A stretch of DNA of 64,000 nt from Clostridia bacterium. GTDB taxonomy: Bacteria > Bacillota > Clostridia > TANB77 > CAG-508. The stretch spans positions 186,001 to 250,000 of the forward strand of contig JAFSBT010000003.1 of assembly GCA_017437145.1 (NCBI GenBank). The letters are read 5' to 3'. The notes under the pieces are model-generated. The model saw only the letters and a program-made list of their open reading frames with translations, did not search any database and was not told the origin of the DNA. A program made the translations under genes and the position numbers. Positions 17,452 to 27,088 of the stretch are shown here, piece by piece. Each line of letters opens with the position of its first letter. The first letter of the stretch is position 1.

Positions 17452-17963
17452 TTATCTAGGAACCTCTCCTGTTGATACATCTTGTGAAGTTTTAGTATTT
17501 GTTAATATATTATATAAATTTTCCATTTCGCTTACTGAAATTTGTTCTGATGCTGAATCCCATTGTGGATTTTCCAATTTACGGTATATATAATATCTAA
17601 CTTTTACATCTCTTAATGCATTATCAACAAACTCTTGTGAATATCCTTTTTCAACTTTCCTTTTATAACTTTCAAAAAAATAAGTAAATTTTTCATTTGC
17701 GTTTTGTGATATATCATTAAATACTATTTCTATTTCAGATTGAGATATTCCGTGAAATATTCCCGATATATTAGCTTAGAATCTATTACTCCTCTATGAG
17801 CTATTGTATAATTCTTTGTTGCTTGTTTCAACGTTCCTTCATCAACATCATCATTAAAATATTCTTTTAAAAATTGTTTTGCCGTTCTATTTTTTAAGAC
17901 TTTCAAGTCATATTGTTTTCTTCTTTGACTTTCCAATCTTGCTCTTGAAAATTCGTCTTCCAT
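17452..17963 (-). CDS. 169-aa unknown protein linked to uvrA, needs two CGG +1 frameshifts
   Basis: Zero frame from 17963 ends after 77 codons. Codon 67 is CGG (17763-17765); skipping its C continues G-N-I-S, and the next codon there is again CGG (17750-17752). Skipping that C opens a frame running to TAA at 17452-17454. The corrected length, 512 minus 2 nt, is exactly 170 codons. The product is helical and charged (start MEDEFSRARLESQRRKQYD; after the shifts GISQSEIEIVFNDI; end DVSTGEVPR). It follows uvrA by 12 nt and ends at the bidirectional terminator. Family not recognised. Without the shifts the last 300 bp would look intergenic. Confidence 0.75.
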
Positions 17964-17975
17964 TTAAGCCTCCTT

Positions 17976-20840
17976 TTAGTCTAAATATTTCTTTAAAAAT
18001 TTACCTGTATATGATTTTTCATTTTTAACTATTTGTTCTGGTGTACCAACCCCAACAATTTCTCCACCTTTATCTCCACCTTCTGGTCCTAAATCTATAA
18101 TATAATCTGCTGTTTTTATTAAATCTAAATTATGTTCAATTACAATTATACTATTTCCTGTATCAACTAGTCTTTGTAAAATATCAACTAATCTATGAAC
18201 ATCAGCTATATGAAGTCCTGTTGTTGGTTCATCTAGTATATATAAAGTTTTTCCAGTTGCTCTTTTGGAAAGTTCTGTTGCTAGTTTAACTCTTTGAGCT
18301 TCTCCTCCTGATAAAGTTGTTGAAGGTTGTCCGAAGCTTAATATATCCCAATCCAACATCATAAAGTGTTTGAATTTTTTGTTTAATTTTTGGTATATTA
18401 CTAAAGAATTCTAAAGCTTCTTCTACAGTCATATCTAATATATCAGCAATATTTTTTCCTTTATATTTTACTTCAAGAGTTTCTCTGTTGTATCTCTTAC
18501 CTTTACATACCTCGCAAGGAACATAAACATCTGGTAAAAAATGCATTTCTATTTTTAAAACACCATCACCTTGGCAAGTTTCACATCTTCCTCCAGCTAC
18601 ATTAAAACTAAATCTTCCCTTTTGATATCCTCTGATTTTTGCTTCATTAGTCTCTGTGAAAATATCTCTAATTATATCAAATACACCTGTATATGTTGCA
18701 GGGTTTGAACGTGGACTTCTTCCTATTGGAGATTGATCTATATTTATTACTTTATCAATATTTTCAATTCCTAATATTTCCTTATGTTTTCCAGGTCTAT
18801 CAACTGATTTATATAACTTTTTAGCTAATCCTTTATATAAAATTTCATTAACAAGTGTACTTTTCCCTGAACCTGAAACCCCTGTTACACATGTGAAAAC
18901 GCCTAAAGGAATTTTTACATCTAAATGTTTTAAATTGTTTTGAGTTGCATCTTTTATTTCAATTGACTTTCCATTAGATTTTCTTCTTTTTTCTGGAACC
19001 TTAATTTTCTTTCTTCCACTTAAATAATTTCCTGTTATAGATTTAGAAATTAGTTTTATTTCTTCAGCTGTTCCTTGTGCTACAACTTCTCCTCCATGAA
19101 CTCCTGCACCTGGACCAATATCTATAATTTGGTCTGCAGCATACATTGTATCCTCATCATGCTCAACTACAACAACTGTATTTCCTAAATCTTTTAGTTT
19201 TTTTAATGTTGCAAGCAATTTGTCATTGTCTCTTTGATGCAAACCAATACTTGGTTCATCTAAAATATATAGCACACCTGTAAGTCCAGAACCTATTTGT
19301 GTTGCTAATCTTATTCTTTGAGCTTCTCCACCTGATAATGTTCCTGCCGGTCTTGACAATGTTAAATACTCTAAACCAACATCAATTAAAAATTGTAGTC
19401 TTTTATTTGTTTCTTTTAATATTTGTTCTGCAATCATTTTTTGTGTTTTATTTAATTGCAAATCATCTAGAAAATTCTTTATTTTATTTATAGACATGCT
19501 TGTTAATTGTTCTATATTCTTATTTCCAACAGTTACAGCTAAACTTTCTTTTTTCAATCTAGAACCATTACATTCATGACACTCATGATTAGTCATGTAC
19601 ATTTCATAAAACTCTCTCATACCTTGAGATTTTGTTTCTCTGTATCGTCTTTCTAATGTTGGTATTACCCCTTCAAAAGGAGAAGTAAATGTACGTTTTC
19701 CAGCAGCTGATTCATATTCAAAATCTATACATTCAGTACCGGTACCATATAAAATTTTATTTAAAAATTCTTTAGGTAATTTTTTTATTGGCTTTTTAAT
19801 ATCTACACCGTATTTTCTAGCAATACTTTCAAAATACATTTTTGCCATTGTATCGCCTTTTTTCATATTGCTTGAACCAAATGCTTTCACTCCATCATAT
19901 AAAGTTTTCTCTTTGTCTGGTATGATTAAATCTTCATCAATTTTCATAACAGACCCTATTCCTAAACATTCTGGACATGCTCCAAAAGGATTGTTAAACG
20001 AAAACATTCTTGGGGTTAATTCTTCTATACTTATATTACAATCTGGACATGCATAATTTTGGCTAAATAGTAATTCTGTATTGCTGTTTTTACCGTTCGT
20101 TTTGCGGACGACCACTGGTCGCCCCTACAATATCGACTAAAACTAAATTATTAGCAAATCGTAATGCTGTTTCTACACTTTCTGTTAATCTACTTCTTAT
20201 ATCTTCTTTTATAATTAATCTATCAACTATAATTTCAATATTATGTTTTTTCTTTCTATCAATATTTATATCATCAGTTAATTCAAAAACTTCGCCATCA
20301 ACTCTTACTCTTACAAAACCTTCTTTATTAAAATCAGATAATAGTTTTGTATACTCACCTTTTCTCCCTCTAATAACTGGAGCAAGAATTTGTATTTTTG
20401 TACCTTCTTCTAAATCCATAACTGTATCTACAATTTGGTCTATTGATTGTTTTTCAATTTTCTTTCCGCAATTAGGACAATGTGGTGTTCCTATTCTTGC
20501 ATATAGCAAACGAATATAATCATATATTTCTGTTACTGTACCTACTGTAGAACGTGGATTTCTAGAAGTTGATTTTTGGTCTATTGAAATTGCCGGAGAT
20601 AATCCTGTTATAGATTCTACATTAGGTTTTTCCATTATTCCTAAAAATTGTCTAGCATAACTAGATAAGCTTTCTACATATCTTCTTTGCCCTTCTGCAT
20701 ATAACGTGTCAAACGCTAAAGAAGACTTTCCGAGAACCAGAAAGTCCTGTTATTACTACTAGTTTATCTCTAGGTATTGTTAAATTTATATCTTTTAAAT
20801 TGTGCTCTTTTGCACCTTTAATTATTATATTGTCGTTCAT
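17976..20840 (-). CDS. uvrA: excinuclease ABC subunit A, contains three CGG +1 frameshift sites
   Basis: UvrA, the damage-recognition ATPase of nucleotide excision repair, split over four reading-frame segments. Each break is an in-frame CGG with one extra C: 20730-20732 (Walker A, GLSGS|GKSSLAF), 20093-20095 ([13 protein letters not shown]) and 18331-18333 ([15 protein letters not shown]). Removing three C gives exactly 954 codons, 953 aa, close to the usual 940-950. Both ABC modules, the zinc fingers ([24 protein letters not shown] with CEVCKGK) and signatures are then intact. About ten residues ([10 protein letters not shown]) derive from an inserted palindromic repeat. Apart from the CGG sites the gene is fully conserved, which argues against decay. 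Confidence 0.9.
18331..18333 (-). other. CGG +1 frameshift site in uvrA (third)
   Basis: Minus-strand context AAG CTT CGG ACA. Skipping C gives CTT-GGA-CAA-CCT, restoring the UvrA signature region [12 protein letters not shown]. Unshifted reading gives LRTTFNNF and loses the second signature motif. Confidence 0.85.
20093..20095 (-). other. CGG +1 frameshift site in uvrA (second), followed by stop
   Basis: Context GAA CGG TAA: the next zero-frame codon is a stop. Skipping C gives GAA-GGT-AAA-AAC and continues into [15 protein letters not shown], the conserved UvrA zinc-finger region. Confidence 0.85.
20103..20128. repeat. GC-rich palindromic repeat inside uvrA coding sequence
   Basis: GCGGACGACCACTGGTCGCC and the CCCTACA end are the same repeat as at 5984 and 43745. 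Read on the uvrA strand it encodes GATSGRP within [13 protein letters not shown], replacing or extending a loop just before the CGG at 20093. Confidence 0.85.
20730..20732 (-). other. CGG +1 frameshift site in uvrA (first)
   Basis: Context GGT TCT CGG AAA. Skipping C gives TCT-GGA-AAG-TCT-TCT, restoring the Walker A sequence GLSGSGKSS at codon 37. Unshifted translation stops within seven codons. Confidence 0.88.
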
Positions 20841-20916
20841 AAATATTTAAATGCCCCCTATTTTTTCATATTTATTATACAAGCAATCTATATTTATGTC
20901 AATAAGAATTGTATTT

Positions 20917-21000
20917 AGAATTTAGAGTTTGGAATTTGGAAAGATATTTTTTAATTTTCTTTTATTATTCTAAATACCAAATTCCAAAGACCAATATTCA
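20917..21000. repeat. dispersed inverted repeat upstream of uvrA
   Basis: TTTAGAGTTTGGAATTTGG on the left and CCAAATTCCAAAGACC on the right form inverted ends around an AT-rich centre. The ends resemble those of the repeats at 1752 and 2566. Confidence 0.55.
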
Positions 21001-21010
21001 AACAAACAAA

Positions 21011-21041
21011 GAAGGAACAAGTTAGTTAGACTCGTTCCTTC
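21011..21041 (-). terminator. intrinsic terminator of the 76-aa Cys-rich gene
   Basis: GAAGGAACGAG and CTTGTTCCTTC pair on the minus strand, followed by TTTGTTTGTT, downstream of the stop at 21062. Confidence 0.7.
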
Positions 21042-21061
21042 AAGTGGTTAAGATGTCGATT

Positions 21062-21292
21062 TTATTTCCACCAGTTGTTTACATCTTTATATTCTGCATC
21101 AAGCATATGCAAGCGTAAACCTGTTGTACAATCTTCACAATACCATGCACCTTTACTTGCTCCAGGGCAATTTCTGCATCTTTTAGTAAGTTCTTCTTGT
21201 TTTCTTAAATATGCAGCTTTCCTCTCACGTTTTTTGTCAAGTACCGCTTTAATTGTAAAATAAAATGCTACCCGCATGTCAGTCAAATTCAT
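21062..21292 (-). CDS. small zinc-ribbon-like protein (76 aa), island-type composition
   Basis: The C-terminal half has CRNCPGASKGAWYCEDC, two CxxC pairs typical of a zinc site, and ends in NNWWK. Start at 21292 is preceded by GAAGAAGG and by a promoter TTGACA-17-TATAAT at 21330-21358. Composition is richer in G+C than its neighbours and one codon is CGG (ATG CGG GTA) read as Arg; a +1 shift there would give an immediate stop. It separates uvrA from uvrB as a monocistronic unit. Function unknown. Confidence 0.75.
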   Translation of the reverse strand: MNLTDMRVAFYFTIKAVLDKKRERKAAYLRKQEELTKRCRNCPGASKGAWYCEDCTTGLRLHMLDAEYKDVNNWWK

Positions 21293-21329
21293 ATAATTAA
21301 CCTTCTTCCATAAGATTTTATGTGTACAC

Positions 21330-21358
21330 ATTATACTTTGGATTTATAACTTTGTCAA
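21330..21358 (-). promoter_or_regulatory. sigma-A promoter of the 76-aa gene
   Basis: TTGACA, 17-nt spacer, TATAAT. It lacks the ATGTAAA spacer motif found at most other island promoters. Confidence 0.75.
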
Positions 21359-21373
21359 TTTATAATTTCTTGA

Positions 21374-23329
21374 TTATATCAATTTTTCTAATTCTTTTAT
21401 CTTATCTCTTAATTTTGCAGCTTCTTCAAATTCCATTGCAGATGCATGTTTAAGCATTTCGTCTGTTAGTCTATTTATAATATCTTTAACATCTTCATCT
21501 TTGCTTACTTCGTATTTACTACTTACATCTTCAACAATGGTTGCTTTTATAGTATCTCTAATTGATTTTCTAATAGTTTTAGGTACTATTCCATGTGCTC
21601 TGTTATATTCTTCCTGAATTTTACGTCTTCTATTAGTTTCTGATATAGCTTTTTCCATACTTTCAGTTAATTCATCTGCATACATTATAACTTTTCCTTC
21701 GGAATTTCTTGCAGCTCTTCCTATTGTTTGTATTAAAGAACGTTCTGAACGTAAAAATCCTTCTTTGTCAGCATCTAATATTGCAACCAAAGAAACTTCA
21801 GGTAAATCTAACCCTTCTCTTAAAAGATTAATTCCAACTAAAACATCAAATTCACCAAGTCGTAAATCTCTTATTATTTCCATTCTTTCTAAGGCTTTTG
21901 TGTCTGAATGCATGTAATTAACTTTTATTTCAAGACTTTTTAAATATGCAGTTAAATCTTCTGCTTGTTTTTTTGTAAGAGTAGTAACTAAAACTCTTTC
22001 ATTTTTTTCAACTCTTTCTCTTATTTGCATAATTAAATCATCAATTTGATTTGTAACTGGTTTTACTTCAATTTTCGGGTCTAATAATCCTGTAGGTCTT
22101 ATTATTTGTTCAACAACATTATCTTTAGAATTTTGTTTTTCATAATCTGCAGGTGTTGCACTAATAAATACACATTGATTTATTTTATTTTCAAATTCAT
22201 CAAATTTTAAAGGTCTGTTGTCATAAGCTGAAGGTAATCTAAATCCATAATTTACTAAAGAATCTTTTCTTGCTCTATCTCCATTGTACATAGCTCGTAC
22301 TTGTGGTATAGTAGCATGTGATTCATCTATTAATAATAAAAAGTCATCAGGAAAATAGTCAAATAAAGTATACGGTGCAGAACCTGGTTTTCTTCCACTA
22401 ATATGTCTTGAGTAATTTTCTATTCCTTGACAAAATCCAGTTTCAACAAGCATTTCAATATCAAAATTAGTTCTTTCTTCTATTCTTTGTGCTTCAATTA
22501 ATTTGTTTTGACTTTTAAAATATTTTACTCTTTCTTCTAATTCCTCTTCAATTGTTCTAAGTGCCGTTTTTAATTTTCCTTCTGCTGCAACATAATGAGA
22601 ATTAGGTCCAATCAGAACATGATTCCTTGTTCCTATAACTTTTCCTGTTAGTGGATTTATTTCATTTATTTTTTCAATTTCATCTCCCCAAAATTCAACA
22701 CGGACTGCACTTTCTTCTCTGTTTGATGGATATATTTCTAGAACATCTCCTTTAGCTCTAAAAAGTCCCCTTTTAAAATCCATTTCATTTCTGCTATATT
22801 GCATTTCTATTAATTTTTTCATAATTTCATTTCTAGATTTATTCATTCCTACTCTTAAAGACAACATTAATTCTTGATAATCTTCTGGATCTCCTAAACC
22901 ATAAATACAAGAAACTGAAGCAACTATAATAACATCTTTTCTTTCAAACAATGAAAGTGTTGCTGAATGTCTTAATTTATCAATTTCATCATTTACCGAT
23001 GAATCTTTTTCAATATAAGTATCTGATGAAGGAATGTAGCTTTCTGGTTGATAATAATCGTAATATGAAACAAAATACTCAACTGCATTATTCGGAAAAA
23101 ACTCTTTGAATTCACTATAAAGTTGTCCTGCTAATGTCTTATTGTGTGCTAAAACAAGTGTTGGTTTTTGCACTTTTTGTATAATATTTGCCATTGTGAA
23201 AGTTTTTCCAGAGCCTGTAACTCCTAGAAGTGTCTGGAATTTCTCTCCTCGATTTATTCCATCAACTAGCTTTTCTATTGCTTGTGGTTGGTCGCCTGTT
23301 GGTTTAAATTCTGAATTAAGTTTAAACAT
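21374..23329 (-). CDS. uvrB: excinuclease ABC subunit B
   Basis: 651 aa, full UvrB length. Walker [15 protein letters not shown], the beta-hairpin region [12 protein letters not shown], the DEAD-box-like DESHATIPQ, motif [11 protein letters not shown] and the C-terminal UvrC-binding coiled coil ([16 protein letters not shown]) are all visible. It loads UvrC at lesions delivered by UvrA. It starts nine nt after the HAD gene stop, so it is last in the 24.6-21.4 kb operon. There is no CGG codon in frame anywhere in it. Confidence 0.97.
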   Translation of the reverse strand: MFKLNSEFKPTGDQPQAIEKLVDGINRGEKFQTLLGVTGSGKTFTMANIIQKVQKPTLVLAHNKTLAGQLYSEFKEFFPNNAVEYFVSYYDYYQPESYIPSSDTYIEKDSSVNDEIDKLRHSATLSLFERKDVIIVASVSCIYGLGDPEDYQELMLSLRVGMNKSRNEIMKKLIEMQYSRNEMDFKRGLFRAKGDVLEIYPSNREESAVRVEFWGDEIEKINEINPLTGKVIGTRNHVLIGPNSHYVAAEGKLKTALRTIEEELEERVKYFKSQNKLIEAQRIEERTNFDIEMLVETGFCQGIENYSRHISGRKPGSAPYTLFDYFPDDFLLLIDESHATIPQVRAMYNGDRARKDSLVNYGFRLPSAYDNRPLKFDEFENKINQCVFISATPADYEKQNSKDNVVEQIIRPTGLLDPKIEVKPVTNQIDDLIMQIRERVEKNERVLVTTLTKKQAEDLTAYLKSLEIKVNYMHSDTKALERMEIIRDLRLGEFDVLVGINLLREGLDLPEVSLVAILDADKEGFLRSERSLIQTIGRAARNSEGKVIMYADELTESMEKAISETNRRRKIQEEYNRAHGIVPKTIRKSIRDTIKATIVEDVSSKYEVSKDEDVKDIINRLTDEMLKHASAMEFEEAAKLRDKIKELEKLI

Positions 23330-23338
23330 ATTTCTCTC

Positions 23339-24091
23339 CTATTTTATATTTTTAATAATTAATTTATAAAACTCCTCTAAAGTATTCATTTTATAATTAC
23401 TTAAATCATCTATCTTTTTCTGAACTTTATACATATTCTTATCAACAATATTAACTACTTCTATCCCCGCATTATTTGCTGCTTTTATTCCTTCTAAAGA
23501 ATCTTCTATAATTAAACATTGCTCTTTAGATACGTTCATTTTTTCCATTGCTTTTAAATATATTTCAGGATTAGGTTTCTTCTCTTTCACATCCTCATAA
23601 GTTAGTACTAAATCAAATATATCATAAATCTTAAAATCAGTTATTAAATTTTTATTTATATCATTATAAATATCAATAGCATATTTAGGTGTTAATGTTG
23701 CTAAAACCAATTTATACCCTCGTTCTTTTAATTCTATAACTATTTCTTTTGCATATTTTTTATACTTAACTTCTTCTGAAATATATTTATATTCAAGTTT
23801 ATTATATATTTCCTTTATAATATTTATATCGTGTTTTTCAGAACTATATTTATTTGATAAATATAGTATAAAATTTTCATATAGATCCCCTTCTATTTTT
23901 TGATGTGCAAATTCATCCCAATCCTCTTGTATTTGGTCAGCTGAAACTATAATTCCACTGATATTCTTTATTACTAAAGCATATATTTCATTAAACATAT
24001 TTACAGAATCTAACAAAGTTCCATCTAAGTCAAATATGATAACTTCTTTATTATTTAATATGTTCTTGTATTCTAATTTTGATTCAAACAT
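23339..24091 (-). CDS. HAD superfamily phosphatase (PGM-like)
   Basis: 250 aa. Motif I FDLDGTLLDSVN, motif II LATLTPK, the Lys in KKPNPEIYLKAM and motif IV IIEDSLEGIKAANNAGIEV are present. It is a homologue of the protein at 1831-2550, with the same cap type. GAGGTGAG precedes the start. It lies directly upstream of uvrB; whether this reflects a DNA-repair link (3'-phosphoglycolate or nucleotide removal) or simple co-transcription cannot be told. Confidence 0.85.
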   Translation of the reverse strand: MFESKLEYKNILNNKEVIIFDLDGTLLDSVNMFNEIYALVIKNISGIIVSADQIQEDWDEFAHQKIEGDLYENFILYLSNKYSSEKHDINIIKEIYNKLEYKYISEEVKYKKYAKEIVIELKERGYKLVLATLTPKYAIDIYNDINKNLITDFKIYDIFDLVLTYEDVKEKKPNPEIYLKAMEKMNVSKEQCLIIEDSLEGIKAANNAGIEVVNIVDKNMYKVQKKIDDLSNYKMNTLEEFYKLIIKNIK

Positions 24092-24105
24092 CTCTCACCT
24101 CATCG

Positions 24106-24537
24106 TTATAAATTATATTCATTATTCAATATAGACTCAACATCTTCTTTAGTTAGTAATCCTTCTTTTACATAATGTTCTAAAAGTTTATAACCTTTTG
24201 TGTAATATTCCTTAGTAGTAAATCCGTCTAAGCCAATACATTTTTGTTTTGCTTCTTCATTAATAATTAGTTTATCTAACGCTGCTATTTCTAATGGGAA
24301 TAATTTACATTCAATAAATCTTTTATCTTGTGGTATTATGCATCCATCATTACTTAAAAATGAGCATTTTTCGCCTATAGCTCTATAACCATTCATAAAC
24401 TTTTCACATTGAAAAATTTCTTTATATTTATCTTCTAATAATTCATACTCTTTTTTTGTAACATATAATCCTTCACGACAACACTTTCCATTACATTTAG
24501 AACATATATTCATTTCAAAATTAATGCTCTTACTCAT
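24106..24537 (-). CDS. YkgJ-like cysteine-cluster protein
   Basis: 143 aa. CSKCNGKCCREG near the N-terminus plus later Cys in KCSFLSNDGCIIP and FIECKLFPLEI match the zinc/iron-chelating YkgJ-like domain (CxxCxxxCC). Role of the family is unknown; an Fe-S or zinc site is likely. It ends 14 nt before the HAD gene and shares its transcript. Confidence 0.75.
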   Translation of the reverse strand: MSKSINFEMNICSKCNGKCCREGLYVTKKEYELLEDKYKEIFQCEKFMNGYRAIGEKCSFLSNDGCIIPQDKRFIECKLFPLEIAALDKLIINEEAKQKCIGLDGFTTKEYYTKGYKLLEHYVKEGLLTKEDVESILNNEYNL

Positions 24538-24551
24538 TGTTATTTCCCCTT

Positions 24552-24635
24552 TTACAAATAAAATTCTGGATGTTCCTCTGTTTTAAAATGTTTTATTTCT
24601 GTAGCAATAAATTCATCTTCATTATATTCTATCAT
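24552..24635 (-). CDS. short ORF (27 aa) heading the uvrB operon
   Basis: MIEYNEDEFIATEIKHF with an acidic middle, ending 14 nt before the Cys-cluster gene. No clear Shine-Dalgarno site. It may be a leader peptide, a remnant, or chance. Confidence 0.3.
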   Translation of the reverse strand: MIEYNEDEFIATEIKHFKTEEHPEFYL

Positions 24636-24678
24636 TTTTTTATTTATATGTATATATTAATTTTTTATCTCTAACGAT

Positions 24679-24706
24679 AAAAGCCCGGTATTTCTACCAG
24701 GCTTTT
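24679..24706 (-). terminator. intrinsic terminator of the 63-aa gene
   Basis: AAAAGCCTGGTA and TACCGGGCTTTT form a strong stem ending in T on the minus strand. Confidence 0.8.
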
Positions 24707-24719
24707 GCTTTGCTGAAAC

Positions 24720-24911
24720 TCAAAGTTTGGCCAATGCCTTATCGAGTTCAGCTAACACCCGTCGTATAGATTTAGCTTTATTTCTTAATGACTTTTTCCT
24801 CGAATCATCAAGCTTATATGCCAAGCAAATAAGTTGAACTGCATCAGATGAAGTTTCATTAATTTGTTGAAATAAAAGCCTTACATCCTTTACTTCCTTG
24901 GGTTCTGTCAT
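24720..24911 (-). CDS. small helical protein (63 aa), island-type
   Basis: Probably all-helical and basic (KKSLRNKAKSIRRVLAEL), no Cys, no membrane segment. AAGGAGG precedes the start; own promoter and terminator. It contains CGA-CGG read as Arg-Arg, unlike native genes. Not recognised. Confidence 0.7.
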   Translation of the reverse strand: MTEPKEVKDVRLLFQQINETSSDAVQLICLAYKLDDSRKKSLRNKAKSIRRVLAELDKALAKL

Positions 24912-24944
24912 AAATTATTCCTCCTTGGAATTTTTATTCAAATT

Positions 24945-24973
24945 ATTATAACATTTTTTTTCTTTTTTTACAA
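24945..24973 (-). promoter_or_regulatory. promoter of the 63-aa gene
   Basis: TTGTAA, 17 nt, TATAAT with TG extended -10 (ATGT before TATAAT). The ATGTAAA spacer motif is absent. Confidence 0.6.
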
Positions 24974-25019
24974 CATAAAATTTATTATTATGTTATTTAT
25001 ATAGGATTATATTAGATTT

Positions 25020-25048
25020 TTGATTTGTTTTACATAATATGGTATAAT
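25020..25048 (+). promoter_or_regulatory. island-type promoter with spacer operator (TTTACATAA)
   Basis: TTGATT, 17-nt spacer TGTTTTACATAATATGG, TATAAT. The spacer holds TTTACATAA, the reverse complement of the TTATGTAAA found in other island promoters, plus an extended -10. A leader of about 110 nt with complementary segments precedes the gene. Confidence 0.75.
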
Positions 25049-25161
25049 ATATATGTTAATGCAAAAGCATTTTTTGGTCCTTCTATGAGGGAATTTTGAA
25101 AGTCTTCTTTCAAAGTTGGATTAAAAAGCTTATGCAAATATTATAACGAGGTGAAAAAGTT

Positions 25162-25710
25162 ATGTCAAAAATTTTCTATCGGAAGAGGATTATTGCAGAC
25201 TACAACATAGGTAGTCCTGTACATAAAACCTCTATCCAGGTCGACTGGAAAGAGTTGACCAAAAGAATATTGTTATTTGTTCTGGCAGCAATAATAATAT
25301 TTTTTATTGGAGTTGAAATACACTCCTACGCATCAGCCCCTCAGTTAACTGTCAGTTGCTCTGAATGTAACTGGTTACTTTTCCATGATGAAAATGGCGT
25401 TCTTGTCGGAAAAGTACGTTCAGCTTCTGAAGACCAGCTTGAGCAAATTAAGCTCATAAAAAAAATAGTCGTTGACCCCAGTGTTAACGATTTTGAGGTA
25501 TCCTCAAAAGATGCAGAATTTTTCGAAATTACAATAAGTGGTTACGGACAAATCTGCTTCGAATCAGATAATTGTGTATCCACTCCCAGCAATTACAATT
25601 ACACATTATCTACTAGCGAAGAAGATGAAGTTTTTAATCTGATGTCTATGGAACACAAATTCCTATATGACCAGCTTAATATCATCATCTGCGATGGTAC
25701 CGCCGCATAA
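25162..25710 (+). CDS. membrane-anchored hypothetical protein (182 aa), island-type
   Basis: One membrane segment near residues 37-56 (ILLFVLAAIIIFFIGVEIHS) follows a short basic cytoplasmic N-terminus; the rest should be outside. CSECNW and CFESDNC give two Cys pairs. Codon 7 is CGG (TAT CGG AAG) read as Arg; a +1 shift there would stop after ten codons, so native-style decoding would abolish it. GAGGTG precedes ATG. Base composition and C-ending codons differ from native genes. Function unknown. Confidence 0.75.
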   Translation: MSKIFYRKRIIADYNIGSPVHKTSIQVDWKELTKRILLFVLAAIIIFFIGVEIHSYASAPQLTVSCSECNWLLFHDENGVLVGKVRSASEDQLEQIKLIKKIVVDPSVNDFEVSSKDAEFFEITISGYGQICFESDNCVSTPSNYNYTLSTSEEDEVFNLMSMEHKFLYDQLNIIICDGTAA

Positions 25711-25718
25711 GCTTTTTG

Positions 25719-25748
25719 GGTAACCGACTCTCGGTTGCCCTTTTTTAT
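25719..25748 (+). terminator. intrinsic terminator
   Basis: GGGTAACCGACTCTCGGTTGCCC followed by TTTTTT. Confidence 0.85.
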
Positions 25749-25841
25749 ATAATTAAATCTATAAGTACAATATATGCAGACCTTTATAATATTTCTAATC
25801 TTTTGATATGTAGATATATATCAGCCTATTCATATACCAAC

Positions 25842-25870
25842 TTTACTTTTTATGTAAAATATGGTAAAAT
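25842..25870 (+). promoter_or_regulatory. island-type promoter with spacer motif ATGTAAAATATGG
   Basis: TTTACT, 17 nt (TTTTATGTAAAATATGG), TAAAAT. Same spacer motif and extended -10 as the other island units. Confidence 0.7.
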
Positions 25871-25947
25871 AATAGTGTTAAGATTTGTCTTAATATGGAT
25901 CCACTGCGGATTCATGTAATGAGAAAAATAAAATGGAGGAATTTTTC

Positions 25948-27000
25948 ATGTCAAAAAAAATTATTGCCCTTGCTATTGCAACCGCCATTATTATTCTTTG
26001 TTTTGTTGGTTGCAGTAAAACCTCATCACCGGCAGAAACAACAACAGCAGCAACTACAACGGCAGTTCTTTACACTACACCGGCCACAACCACTTTCTAT
26101 GACACGTTTGACAATACAGTTTTTGTGTCTGAAGAAGCGAAACGGGTATTTACTGTCATCCGTGAGGAAAAACAGTATACCGAAGAGGGATTTGCAATAA
26201 TCACAGATTATTTGCGAAATAATCCTTCGGAAGAAGTTATCGACGACTTCAATAACTCCGAATATCATTGGAAATTAGGAGGGAATTGTACCCTTATCGT
26301 TGGAACTTCTCGTACTTTGGAACTTGAAAGTTCTAAGGAAAAGGTTACGGTTATTACAAACGTCGACACGCTTCTGGTCAATGAGACGCCTGAATACCTG
26401 AATGACTGGAATTACGGTCAAAATGGATTTCAGAATTCATGGCTAGTAAGTGATATGACTTTCTACGATGGCTTTTTTTATTCCTTCGGAGAAATCATTT
26501 TCGATGCTACACCACCTGTCGATTCCGATACTGAAACAGCACTTATCGGCAGTACTACATCCACTGACGGAACCACATTTATTGTTGCAAAACACAATAA
26601 TAAAATTGTTCTCATTAAGGAAAAGGAACATGAGTTTACTCATGAAGTAATTGCTGATGATGCAGTCAGTGCACCGGAAAAAATTTCATTTAACCGCACT
26701 GATCGTTACATAAGTGATACAGACCAAGATGCAGTCATGCGAGGTCGAAGTCTGTTCTATCGAACTGAAAATCAGGAACTCATTCAGGTAGATATAACAG
26801 ATGACGGTGTGAAATCGACAACATTGTTTGAGGATTTCGAAGACTATAATCTCCTTTATGACTACAGTGGAGTTTATTGGCTTCGTACAGCAGATTTAGC
26901 TGAGAAGTCTCTTACCGACCTTCTCCATCTCGCTGAATATCCCGACCACTATATGAGTCGTGACGGAGATATTATGGAATATTCTCCGTCTGGCAATTAA
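25948..27000 (+). CDS. exported lipoprotein (350 aa), unknown function, island-type
   Basis: Signal peptide with lipobox FVGC (Cys near residue 22), followed by a Thr/Ala-rich linker (TTTAATTTAVLYTTPATTT) and a globular domain of about 290 residues with many aromatic residues (YWLRTADL). GGAGG before the ATG at 25948 fixes the start, 15 nt inside the longest open frame. Contains AAA-CGG-GTA in frame as Lys-Arg-Val. Base composition is higher in G+C than native genes. Not a family I recognise; probably surface-exposed. Confidence 0.78.
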   Translation: MSKKIIALAIATAIIILCFVGCSKTSSPAETTTAATTTAVLYTTPATTTFYDTFDNTVFVSEEAKRVFTVIREEKQYTEEGFAIITDYLRNNPSEEVIDDFNNSEYHWKLGGNCTLIVGTSRTLELESSKEKVTVITNVDTLLVNETPEYLNDWNYGQNGFQNSWLVSDMTFYDGFFYSFGEIIFDATPPVDSDTETALIGSTTSTDGTTFIVAKHNNKIVLIKEKEHEFTHEVIADDAVSAPEKISFNRTDRYISDTDQDAVMRGRSLFYRTENQELIQVDITDDGVKSTTLFEDFEDYNLLYDYSGVYWLRTADLAEKSLTDLLHLAEYPDHYMSRDGDIMEYSPSGN

Positions 27001-27025
27001 TTAAAAACAAATTTTCTCATTACAA

Positions 27026-27066
27026 GGAAAATTCCCTATGGTTAACCACCATGGGGAATTTTTCTT
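27026..27066 (+). terminator. intrinsic terminator
   Basis: GGAAAATTCCC and the complementary GGGGAATTTTTC flank a CCTATGGTTAACCACCATGG inner stem, then T-rich sequence. Confidence 0.75.
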
Positions 27067-27088
27067 TTTATTAAATTTTGTTATTTCT

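Noticed and set aside
17976..20840. uvrA as a decayed pseudogene
   Set aside because: All three breaks are the same single-C CGG event, corrected length is exact, and motifs are intact in all segments.
23339..24091. LexA box upstream of the uvrB operon
   Set aside because: No AACRNRYGTT match seen near 24091-24110 or 24540-24700.
26026..26268. Minus-strand Cys-rich ORF inside the lipoprotein gene
   Set aside because: Its cysteine run comes from the Thr/Ala codon-rich linker read backwards.
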